A stretch of DNA of 64,000 nt from Granulosicoccus sp045110475 (GTDB lineage: Bacteria > Pseudomonadota > Gammaproteobacteria > Granulosicoccales > Granulosicoccaceae), in the NCBI GenBank assembly GCA_045110475.1, contig JBGCGC010000020.1, forward strand, positions 43,295-107,294, given 5' to 3'. Positions 35,935-43,458 of the stretch are shown in pieces; the stretch's first letter is position 1, and each line of letters starts with the position of its first letter. Under the pieces are notes generated by a model, which was given only the letters and a program-made list of their open reading frames with translations, searched no databases and had not been told where the DNA came from. The position numbers and the translations under genes were made by a program.

Positions 35935-38124
35935 ATGTTTCGCATGACTATTCATCTATGCCTTATCAGCGTGCATGGCCTCATTCGCGCCTCCGATCTG
36001 GAATTGGGGAAAGATGCGGATACCGGTGGCCAGGTGTTGTACGTCGTAGAGCTTGCCCGGGCGCTCGCAGCCCGGCCGGAGATCGGTCGGGTTGATCTTG
36101 TCACTCGCAGGATCACTGATTCCAGTGTCGACGATACCTATTCGCAGGCCATCGAGCCGCTGTCTGACAATGCCAGTATTGTTCGGATAGAGGCCGGTGG
36201 TGACGGCTATCTGCCGAAGGAGCAACTGTGGGAGCATCTCGACAGCTTTGTGGACAATTTGTGCGAGTACTACAACTCAGTGGGCCGCAAGCCTGATGTG
36301 TTGCATAGTCATTACGCCGATGCGGGCTATGTCGGTAGCAGACTGTCTTATCTTCTGGATACGCCCCTGGTGCATACCGGTCACTCTCTGGGGCGCGTTA
36401 AACGTCGCCGACTGCTGGCCAGTGGTCTGAACGATGAGATTGTCGAGCAGCGATATAACATGGCCAGACGTCTGACTGCAGAAGAACAGACGCTAGCCAG
36501 CGCTGCAAGGGTCATCACCAGTACCCATCAGGAGATTGAAGAACAGTACGAGCTGTACGATTTCTATCGGCCGGAGGCTATGCGGGTGATTCCCCCGGGT
36601 ACGGACCTGTCGCGTTTTCATCCACCGCGCGGCGATGAAGACGAGTCGGATATGTCAGCGGTGCTCAAGCGATTTTTGCGAGATCCTGAAAAACCGATGA
36701 TTCTTGCGCTCTCGCGGGCAGATGCGCGCAAGAATATTGCCATGCTGGTGCACGCCTATGGTGCAGACAAGGCGTTGCAAGAACGCGCTAATCTCGTGAT
36801 TGTTATGGGTAACCGAAAAGAGATTGCCAATCTGGACAGTGGTGCGCGTGAGGTGTTCACCGAGCTGCTGACGCTGATAGATACTTATGATCTCTATGGC
36901 AAGGTTGCCTATCCAAAGCAGCATGGTTCTGAAGACGTTCCGGTCTTGTACCGCTTGGCAACGCTCTCGGGTGGCGTGTTTGTCAATCCTGCGCTGACCG
37001 AACCCTTCGGATTGACATTGATAGAAGCGGCAGCCAGTGGATTGCCTGTCGTCGCAACGGAAGATGGCGGTCCTGTCGATATTGTGGGGAATTGTCGCAA
37101 TGGCCTGTTGATTGATCCTCTGGAGTCAACCAGTATCTCCAGCGCCGTTAATGAAGTCATCGGTAATTGGGAACAATGGCAGACCCGATCATTGTCCGGC
37201 CTCAAGGGGGTGCGTGAGCACTATGCATGGGATGCTCATGCTCAGCAGTACATGGACATGATCAGCGATGTCATCGCCACAAACCAGGGGCCGATTGCTC
37301 AGGCAGCTAATCAGGATTTTACAGCCAGCAAGATAGATCGTGCCTTGTTTACGGATCTTAATCGCAGTTTGCTGGGTGATGAAAAGGCGTTGAAAACACT
37401 GATAGACCATGTCAGAACGCATCGCAAACGTATGAAATTCGGCATTAACACCGGTCTGCGTCTGGATGCGGCTCTTCGACTTCTGAGGCGGCATCAGATT
37501 CCCGAACCGGATTTTCTGATCACCAGTACCGGTACCGTTATCAATTACGCACCCAAACTTACCGATGACATCGCCTGGACGCGGCTCATTGAAAAGCAAT
37601 GGACTCCCAAACAGGTGCGGCGCGTGATGCGGGATATACCGGGTGTCAGTCTGCGGGAAGCTGAACAACAAAGTGCATTCAAGATCAGCTACCTGCATGA
37701 TGCCGGGATTGCGCCGTCGATAGACGATATTAGCGCCCGGCTCTATCAGGAAGAGCAGGCAGTCAACGTTATCTTCTCTCACGGCCAATACCTGAATATT
37801 GTGCCAATCAGAGCGTCCAAAGGTCTGGCCATGCGTTATCTGGCAGCAAAGTACGGTATCTCACTGGAAAGAACACTGGCGATTGGTGGCTCAGGTGCGG
37901 ATGAAGACATGATGCGCGGCAATACGCTTGCGGCTATTGTGGGCAGCCGTAGTCATGAGGAGCTATCAAATATCGAGCAAAGCAACACGATCTACTTTGC
38001 GCAAAAGACCTTTGCAGCCGGCATACTGGAAGCCATGGAGTACTATGATTTTCTGGGCGCATGCAGGGCGCCAGAAAGGATCTCTGACCCATCTAATAAC
38101 GCAGCTACCGAAGTTGCGGAGTAG
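35935..38124 (+). CDS. spsA: Sucrose-phosphate synthase (GT4 plus HAD-like domain)
   Basis: Two-domain enzyme of 729 residues. The N-terminal GT-B glycosyltransferase (to about residue 440) has CLISVHGLIR, LGKDADTGGQ (nucleotide-sugar side), HSHYADAGYVG, TGHSLGR and the GT4 acceptor motif NPALTEPFGLTLIEAAASGLPVVAT (start NPAL, key residues E-PFGLT-E). The C-terminal part from about 470 is an S6PP/HAD-like domain. It makes sucrose-6-phosphate from UDP-glucose (or ADP-glucose) and fructose-6-phosphate. ATG 35944 is a possible alternative start closer to family N-termini. With the phosphatase 5 bases downstream it forms a sucrose synthesis unit, commonly for osmoprotection. Confidence 0.92.
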   Translation: MFRMTIHLCLISVHGLIRASDLELGKDADTGGQVLYVVELARALAARPEIGRVDLVTRRITDSSVDDTYSQAIEPLSDNASIVRIEAGGDGYLPKEQLWEHLDSFVDNLCEYYNSVGRKPDVLHSHYADAGYVGSRLSYLLDTPLVHTGHSLGRVKRRRLLASGLNDEIVEQRYNMARRLTAEEQTLASAARVITSTHQEIEEQYELYDFYRPEAMRVIPPGTDLSRFHPPRGDEDESDMSAVLKRFLRDPEKPMILALSRADARKNIAMLVHAYGADKALQERANLVIVMGNRKEIANLDSGAREVFTELLTLIDTYDLYGKVAYPKQHGSEDVPVLYRLATLSGGVFVNPALTEPFGLTLIEAAASGLPVVATEDGGPVDIVGNCRNGLLIDPLESTSISSAVNEVIGNWEQWQTRSLSGLKGVREHYAWDAHAQQYMDMISDVIATNQGPIAQAANQDFTASKIDRALFTDLNRSLLGDEKALKTLIDHVRTHRKRMKFGINTGLRLDAALRLLRRHQIPEPDFLITSTGTVINYAPKLTDDIAWTRLIEKQWTPKQVRRVMRDIPGVSLREAEQQSAFKISYLHDAGIAPSIDDISARLYQEEQAVNVIFSHGQYLNIVPIRASKGLAMRYLAAKYGISLERTLAIGGSGADEDMMRGNTLAAIVGSRSHEELSNIEQSNTIYFAQKTFAAGILEAMEYYDFLGACRAPERISDPSNNAATEVAE

Positions 38125-38129
38125 TCAAG

Positions 38130-39020
38130 ATGAAGCTTGTCTGTACTGATCTGGACAGAACCCTCTTGCCTAATGGAGAGCAGCCTGAATCACCGCATGC
38201 GCGTCCGGTTTTGTGGCATTTGCTGTCAACCCATGAAAGTGCTCTGGCGTACGTCAGCGGGCGTGATCTGTCACGTGTGCTGGATGCCATCAACGAGTAT
38301 GAGCTGCGTATCCCGGATGTCATTGTCGCTGACGTGGGAACTACTCTCTATACACGTACCGGGGATAGCTGGACGTGCAGCGCCCACTGGGAATCGTTGG
38401 CTTCAAAGGGCTGGAAAGGCCATGACACTCATGGCATCAATGCTATTTTGAGCGACATCGGCGATCTGGACAATCAGGAAGAGGATCGTCAGTCCTGGCA
38501 CAAGCGCAGCTATTACTTTTCTCTGGCAATCGACGAGAATCGATTGATTGAAAAGGTCAGGGCCCGCCTTGTCGAGCAGGGTATTACTGCATCCATTGTC
38601 GTTAGTCATGACCCGGAAAAGGCGGTGGGTTTGATGGATATTCTGCCGTGTTCGGCCACCAAGCGCGAGGCAGTGGCGTATCTGCAGTCGGTTTATCAGT
38701 TGCCGCGAGAAGAAGTTCTGTTTGCTGGCGACAGCGGTAACGATGTATCCGCCATTTGCGCAGAACAGTATGGTGTGCTGGTGGCAAACGCAGATACGCT
38801 AACCCGAAACGCGGTGCAAAGTGCTCTGCAAGGCTCGCCTCATTCGCAGAACACCTGTTTTGCCAGGGGCGATCTGCCTGTGACCGGATTTGAAGCGCTC
38901 AACGGTAATTATTCGGCTGGTATCGTCGAAGGGCTCATGCATTTCAGGCCCCACTGGCGCGAGTATCTTCAGGATGAAGACTGGCTTGCAGAAGCGGTTA
39001 AAAGTGCATCCCCGCCTTGA
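38130..39020 (+). CDS. Sucrose-6-phosphate phosphatase (HAD-IIB)
   Basis: HAD-superfamily IIB phosphatase of 296 residues. Motif I is DLDRTLLP with Asp7 (nucleophile) and Asp9; motif II is VSGRD; motif III Lys lies around CSATKREAV; motif IV is FAGDSGNDVSAI. The Tyr/Ser-rich cap with KRSYYFSLAID is like sucrose-phosphate phosphatases. It releases sucrose from sucrose-6-phosphate made by the preceding enzyme. The gap between the two genes is 5 bases, so they are cotranscribed and probably metabolically channelled. Confidence 0.88.
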   Translation: MKLVCTDLDRTLLPNGEQPESPHARPVLWHLLSTHESALAYVSGRDLSRVLDAINEYELRIPDVIVADVGTTLYTRTGDSWTCSAHWESLASKGWKGHDTHGINAILSDIGDLDNQEEDRQSWHKRSYYFSLAIDENRLIEKVRARLVEQGITASIVVSHDPEKAVGLMDILPCSATKREAVAYLQSVYQLPREEVLFAGDSGNDVSAICAEQYGVLVANADTLTRNAVQSALQGSPHSQNTCFARGDLPVTGFEALNGNYSAGIVEGLMHFRPHWREYLQDEDWLAEAVKSASPP

Positions 39021-39091
39021 TGGAGCTGACAAGCCCTATCGATGTGCCCCAGAATAAGCATTACATCAAAGTTTATAACCGAGCCTCTATC

Positions 39092-40432
39092 ATGTCATTG
39101 CGAGATTACCCCGCCGTCTCCCTTTATGAACTCAGCCGCCTTGACGCCAGCCAGCGCGAACAACTACTCACTCGTGCAGAAGATGATCTGGAGCCGTTTA
39201 TAGCGGGTGTCAAGCCCATCATTCAGGCTGTTATCAAGGAGGGCGACGAAGCCGTTGCACGTTACGGTCGTGAACTTGATGGCGCTGGTTCGCTACAGGC
39301 CGATAGTCTTGCAGCAACTCGTGCTGATATCGACAAGGCGTTTGACAAGGTGGATAAAGCCATGATCGAAACGCTTGAATATTCGGCTGATAACATTCGG
39401 CGCTTCCACGAAGCGCAGCGTCCTCCGGAAATGTGGATGAAAGAAATACGCCCCGGCGTGCTGGTTGGCGAACGCGCAACAGCCATCGACTCGGTTGCCT
39501 GTTACTCGCCGCGAGGCAAAGGCTCGTTTCCTTCTGTCACCTTGATGACGGCCATACCAGCGGCTGTTGCCGGTGTGCCAGACCCCGTCATTCTTACCCC
39601 TCCGGGTGCTGATGGTGAGGTAGATCCTGCCACGCTCATTGCAGCAAGGCTTGCTGGCGTAGAGCAAGTGTTCAAGGCAGGAGGCTCGCAGGCGGTCGCC
39701 GCTGTGGCCTATGGTACGGCCACTATCCCACGTTGCTTCAAGATCGTCGGCCCGGGAAACCCCTGGCTGGTTGCAGCCAAACGATTGCTGGCAGGACGAA
39801 TTGACCCTGGTTTACCTGCCGGGCCTAGTGAAACCATCCTCCTGGCGGATGAAACAGCCAATCCGATGGTCGCCGCTCTGGACATGACCATCGAATCGGA
39901 GCACGGCGACGACAGCAGTGCCTTTCTGGTGACGTGGAGCAGAGCCGTGGCAGAGGCAGTGATAAAAGCAATTCCACAGTATTGGGATCAGCAAAGCGAC
40001 AAACTGGCCGGGTACTCATCGACGGTTCTGAGCGGCCAGCGAGGCGGCGTTGTCCTGGCAGATTCTCCACAGGCCGCCTATGCCTTCATCAACGACTATG
40101 CACCTGAACATTGCCAGATTCTGTCAAAGCACCCGTATGAGCATCTGGCACACATACGCAACGCCAGCGAAATCCTGTTAGGCGAGAACGCAGCGGCATC
40201 CATTGCTAATTACATGATGGGTCCAAACTGCGTGTTGCCGACGTCCGGCGCTGCTCGTACACATTCACCGCTTGGCGTGCACGATTTCATCAAGACCTGT
40301 TCCATTGGTCACGTAACCGCAGGCGGCTATCGGGAAATGGCACCTCATACTCACCGTTTTGCCAGCTATGAAGGCTTTGACGGCCACGCCAATGCTGTTT
40401 CAGCATTGCGTGATGAGGCCATGAAGTCTTGA
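39092..40432 (+). CDS. HisD-family dehydrogenase, probably not histidinol dehydrogenase
   Basis: Histidinol-dehydrogenase-family protein of 446 residues. Catalytic Glu339-His340 in APEHCQI and the NAD region GPGNPWLVAAKRLLAG are kept. By alignment from memory with Escherichia coli HisD, the zinc ligands Gln259, His262, Asp360 and His419 correspond to Glu268, His271, Asn373 and His432, so two of four ligands are changed. No other histidine biosynthesis gene is near; upstream are sucrose genes, downstream siroheme and dsr genes. A paralogue acting on another amino-alcohol or diol, as HpsN does on sulfopropanediol, is plausible but unproven. ATG 39092 is used rather than 39017, which would overlap the phosphatase gene. 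Confidence 0.8.
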   Translation: MSLRDYPAVSLYELSRLDASQREQLLTRAEDDLEPFIAGVKPIIQAVIKEGDEAVARYGRELDGAGSLQADSLAATRADIDKAFDKVDKAMIETLEYSADNIRRFHEAQRPPEMWMKEIRPGVLVGERATAIDSVACYSPRGKGSFPSVTLMTAIPAAVAGVPDPVILTPPGADGEVDPATLIAARLAGVEQVFKAGGSQAVAAVAYGTATIPRCFKIVGPGNPWLVAAKRLLAGRIDPGLPAGPSETILLADETANPMVAALDMTIESEHGDDSSAFLVTWSRAVAEAVIKAIPQYWDQQSDKLAGYSSTVLSGQRGGVVLADSPQAAYAFINDYAPEHCQILSKHPYEHLAHIRNASEILLGENAAASIANYMMGPNCVLPTSGAARTHSPLGVHDFIKTCSIGHVTAGGYREMAPHTHRFASYEGFDGHANAVSALRDEAMKS

Positions 40433-40450
40433 CTCACAGGGGGCTGTGAG
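40433..40450 (+). terminator. Hairpin directly after the HisD-family gene
   Basis: CTCACAG (40433-40439) and CTGTGAG (40444-40450) with a GGGG loop begin at the base after the stop codon. The following sequence is not a T-run, so termination may be inefficient; 145 bases separate it from cbiX. Confidence 0.5.
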
Positions 40451-40594
40451 AAATGTGCTTTGCATTTGTTTACAGGTGGATAGCATCGACTGGTCGCGGT
40501 GCAGCTTTCCTTTTTCGTGGTTGACGCTGGACTGCCTGTACGCAGATTCCGTACCGGTATACTCTGCCTGGCAACTTCGTCCATAATATCAATC

Positions 40595-40954
40595 ATGAAA
40601 TCACTACTTCTGGTCGCCCATGGCAGTCGCCGGGCAGAATCCAACGAGGAGGTCGCTTCGCTTACCCGGCGATTAGCTGAAAAGGCGGGACACGAATTCG
40701 GCGCTATCGAACATGCGTTTCTTGAGTTGGCGGAGCCGCTGATCCCCGATGGAATCCAGAGCTGTATAGACAAGGGCGCTACCAGCGTCAGTGTTGTGCC
40801 TTACTTCCTTGCGCGAGGTATACACGTTGCCGAGGATATCCCCGAGCAAGTGGCCATAAAGCAGAATGAGCATCCGGATATGGACATTCATATAACTGAC
40901 TATCTAGGTACCTCTGACGAGTTGGTTGATGTTCTGATCAAGCTTGCGCACTAA
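40595..40954 (+). CDS. CbiX-type sirohydrochlorin chelatase
   Basis: Short chelatase of 119 residues, the single-domain CbiX/SirB form. It has the N-terminal metal-site histidine in LLLVAHGSRR and the second in YFLARGIHVAEDIPEQV. It inserts cobalt or iron into sirohydrochlorin, for cobalamin or siroheme. ATG 40595 is the canonical N-terminus; the frame is open further upstream but without family similarity. It sits 23 bases before dsrC on the same strand. Because the CysG gene at 46019-47428 already has a ferrochelatase domain, a second chelatase next to dsr genes is notable. Confidence 0.85.
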   Translation: MKSLLLVAHGSRRAESNEEVASLTRRLAEKAGHEFGAIEHAFLELAEPLIPDGIQSCIDKGATSVSVVPYFLARGIHVAEDIPEQVAIKQNEHPDMDIHITDYLGTSDELVDVLIKLAH

Positions 40955-40977
40955 ATTATTTCGTGTATTTCAATTAA

Positions 40978-41304
40978 ATGTCTAATCTTATCGACAGCAT
41001 CGCCACAGACCATGAAGGCTACCTGATGAGCCGTGCAGACTGGTCTGAGGCACTGGCTCAAGAGCTTGCAGAAGTCGACGGTATAGAATTGACAGAAGCC
41101 CACTGGGAGGTCATCCATTTTTTGCAGGAATACTACGAGAACTATGAAATTGCACCGGCTATCCGTATCCTAACCAAACAGATCGGCAAACGATTTGGTA
41201 AGGAGAAGGGCAACAGCAAGTATCTTTACGAGCTGTTTCCCAAGGGTCCCGCCAAGCAAGCCTGTCGATACGCTGGGCTACCCAAACCTACGGGCTGTGT
41301 TTGA
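40978..41304 (+). CDS. dsrC: DsrC sulfur-relay protein
   Basis: DsrC/TusE family protein of 108 residues. The flexible C-terminal arm reads QACRYAGLPKPTGCV, carrying both redox cysteines 11 residues apart (Cys96 and Cys107). TusE has only the last one, so this is a true DsrC, able to form the intramolecular disulfide and trisulfide that are substrates of dissimilatory sulfite reductase and of DsrMK. The central helix-turn-helix-like RFGKEKGNSKYLYELFPKGPAK is also conserved (quoted part: KYLYELFPKGPAK). Its stop codon overlaps the start of the DsrM gene. Confidence 0.93.
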   Translation: MSNLIDSIATDHEGYLMSRADWSEALAQELAEVDGIELTEAHWEVIHFLQEYYENYEIAPAIRILTKQIGKRFGKEKGNSKYLYELFPKGPAKQACRYAGLPKPTGCV

Positions 41305-41974
41305 TACGGCCTTAGGTGTTGCCTATTCGGTGGCACTACTATGGTTGTTGTGCGGTACTCTTTATCGAACATCCATCTGGCTGCGTTCGCATTCACGTTT
41401 CCTGATCCCATTAGCGCCTGCGCCGCGCAGTCGCACCGGGGTCGCCGGGCGACTGATTCTTGAGTTGTTCGCGTTTCGCTCACTTGCACGTGCCAACAAG
41501 ACCTCATGGCTGGCAAGCCTTGCGTTTCACTACGCCTTGTTGTGGCTGGGCATTGTTCATCTTCGTTTTGTATTTGAAACCTTGCCACTTTTTCTGATTC
41601 CGTTTATCCAGTTCAGTGGTTGGGCGAGTCTTTGTTTCATGATTGGCTTGAGTGTGCTTTTGTTCAGACGATTTGCCGTAGACAGAATCCGTTATATATC
41701 TTCGCCTAGTGACTACCTTCATCTGATGATGCTGCTTGTCATTGGGTTTACGGGTATTCTATTAAAGCGTGTCTGGCCAACGAGTCTGTACGATGTCGGC
41801 GAATTTCTTCGTGGTGCATTGACATTAAGCTGGACGGCGCTTCCAGATCATGCCGGTTTGATCGTACATTTGTTATCGGTTTTACTTTTGATGCTGATAT
41901 TTCCGATCAGTAAACTCGTTCATGGCATTGGTATTGTGTTCAGCCCCACGTTCAACCAGCGTGATCGCACATGA
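41297..41974 (+). CDS. dsrM: DsrM-like membrane cytochrome b subunit
   Basis: Membrane protein of 225 residues with about five hydrophobic helices, of the NarI-like family that includes DsrM. Histidines placed for heme b ligation occur in SLAFHYALLWLGIVHLRF, SDYLHLMMLL and DHAGLIVHLLSV...SKLVHG. It would exchange electrons between the quinone pool and DsrK. Shorter than the usual DsrM of about 330 residues. GTG 41297 is inferred as start: it overlaps the dsrC stop by 8 bases and begins just before the first helix; the frame is open farther upstream inside dsrC. It ends in a 4-bp ATGA overlap with dsrK. Confidence 0.86.
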   Translation: MFDTALGVAYSVALLWLLCGTLYRTSIWLRSHSRFLIPLAPAPRSRTGVAGRLILELFAFRSLARANKTSWLASLAFHYALLWLGIVHLRFVFETLPLFLIPFIQFSGWASLCFMIGLSVLLFRRFAVDRIRYISSPSDYLHLMMLLVIGFTGILLKRVWPTSLYDVGEFLRGALTLSWTALPDHAGLIVHLLSVLLLMLIFPISKLVHGIGIVFSPTFNQRDRT

Positions 41975-43458
41975 CAAGTGTAGGTTCTGATCAAACGCAG
42001 CTCGTTGGCAAGTATCGGGTCATTCCGATCATCAAGGCGGGCGCGACAAAAAACGTGACGACCGTTAAAGCAACACCTGCGGTACAACAAGCCAATGGTT
42101 TGCCGGCAAGCCTGGTGGCGGACTGGCACGATCGGGCTATCTCGCGCCTGGGAGAATTGCTGCGTGAGCGGCGTGGCTTACAGGTCTTTATGGACACGTG
42201 TACAAAGTGTGGCGCGTGTACCGACAAATGCCATTATTTTCTGGGAACAGCCGATCCCAAGAACATGCCGGTTGCCAGACAGGATCTGTTGCGTTCGGTG
42301 TACAGGCGATACTTTACCCTGGCAGGCAAGCTCGTTCCAAAACTTGTGGGAGCTCGCGACCTGGACAAGGCCATGCTGGAGGACTGGCATCGGTATTTTC
42401 ATCAGTGCTCTGAGTGTCGTCGCTGCACTGTGTTCTGCCCAAAAGGGATTGATACCAGTGAGGTCACCATGGCAGGACGCGAGATTCTGGCAAGCATAGG
42501 TCTGGGGCAGCAGTATTCTCAGGAAATCATTGGCAAGGTCAACAGGATCGGAAACAACCTTGGCATGAAAAAACCGGCACTGGCAGATGTGCTGGAATCT
42601 CTGGAAGAGGACATCCTCGACGAGACCGGTATCGCCATACGTTTGCCTCTGGATGACAACAGCGCCGATATGCTGGTGGTTACACCGTCGGCAGATTTTT
42701 TTGCTGAACCCCATGTTGATGGGCTGATCGGTATGGCCAAGCTATTGCACGCAGCCAACATACGCTGGACGTTCAGTTCTGTGGCATCAGAAGCTGCCAA
42801 CTTTGCCTTGTTCACGGGACAACACGATCAAATGCAGCGCATTGCCCAACGCATTAGTACGGCAGCACAAGAGCTTGGCGTTACGCGTATTGTCATGGGG
42901 GAGTGTGGTCACGCTTGGCGTGTGGCGTATAGTTTCATGGAAACTCTCGTCGCCGATTTCGACTACCTCGATCCTGTCCATCCACGACCCGAACATATCT
43001 GTGAATTGAGTTATCAGCTGTTGCAGGCAGGCTCGATCACACTGGACGCCGAGCGTAACGCTGGCAAAGTGGTGACGTTCCATGACTCGTGCAATGTGGC
43101 ACGTGGAGCTGGTATGGGTGGAGTAAAAGGCGGGCAGTTCTCAATCCCGAGAGCCTTGCTCAGGGCCAGCGTGCCGCAGCTTGTGGAAATGAGCGAAGAC
43201 ACCATTCAACAGAAAACCTTTTGCTGCGGCGGCGGCGGTGGGCTTCTCACCGATGAGCTGATGGAGGTGAGAATCAAAGGCGCTTTGCCCAGAGCGCAAG
43301 CCTTGCAGGCGGTGGTTGACTCTCACCATGTGACGCATCTGGTGGCGATTTGTGCCATTTGTAAAACCCAGTTGTCTCAGGTGCTGCCACATCACGATCT
43401 TGCACAGGTGCAAGTGACCAGTCTGCATCATCTGCTGGGCGATGCACTGGTCCTGTGA
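41971..43458 (+). CDS. dsrK: DsrK-like heterodisulfide reductase iron-sulfur protein
   Basis: Cytoplasmic iron-sulfur protein of 495 residues related to HdrD. Two [4Fe-4S] ferredoxin motifs: CTKCGACTDKC (Cys77/80/83/87) and CSECRRCTVFC (Cys146/149/152/156). The CCG-type site for the special catalytic cluster is made of Cys374 (HDSCNVARG), Cys418-Cys419 (FCCGGGGG) and Cys461/464 (CAICK). DsrK reduces or oxidises the DsrC cysteine pair, passing electrons through DsrM. The chain dsrC-dsrM-dsrK is translationally overlapped, but dsrAB, dsrEFH and dsrJOP are not here. Confidence 0.92.
   Translation: MTSVGSDQTQLVGKYRVIPIIKAGATKNVTTVKATPAVQQANGLPASLVADWHDRAISRLGELLRERRGLQVFMDTCTKCGACTDKCHYFLGTADPKNMPVARQDLLRSVYRRYFTLAGKLVPKLVGARDLDKAMLEDWHRYFHQCSECRRCTVFCPKGIDTSEVTMAGREILASIGLGQQYSQEIIGKVNRIGNNLGMKKPALADVLESLEEDILDETGIAIRLPLDDNSADMLVVTPSADFFAEPHVDGLIGMAKLLHAANIRWTFSSVASEAANFALFTGQHDQMQRIAQRISTAAQELGVTRIVMGECGHAWRVAYSFMETLVADFDYLDPVHPRPEHICELSYQLLQAGSITLDAERNAGKVVTFHDSCNVARGAGMGGVKGGQFSIPRALLRASVPQLVEMSEDTIQQKTFCCGGGGGLLTDELMEVRIKGALPRAQALQAVVDSHHVTHLVAICAICKTQLSQVLPHHDLAQVQVTSLHHLLGDALVL

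Noticed and set aside
37189..37788. 199-codon open frame on the minus strand
   Set aside because: Antisense to the HAD-like half of sucrose-phosphate synthase; no ribosome site or recognisable protein.
39017..39091. Earlier start for the HisD-family protein
   Set aside because: It overlaps the sucrose phosphatase gene and adds a segment without family similarity.
40978..41304. TusE rather than DsrC
   Set aside because: TusE has only the last cysteine; this protein has the second cysteine 11 residues earlier and is followed by dsrM and dsrK.
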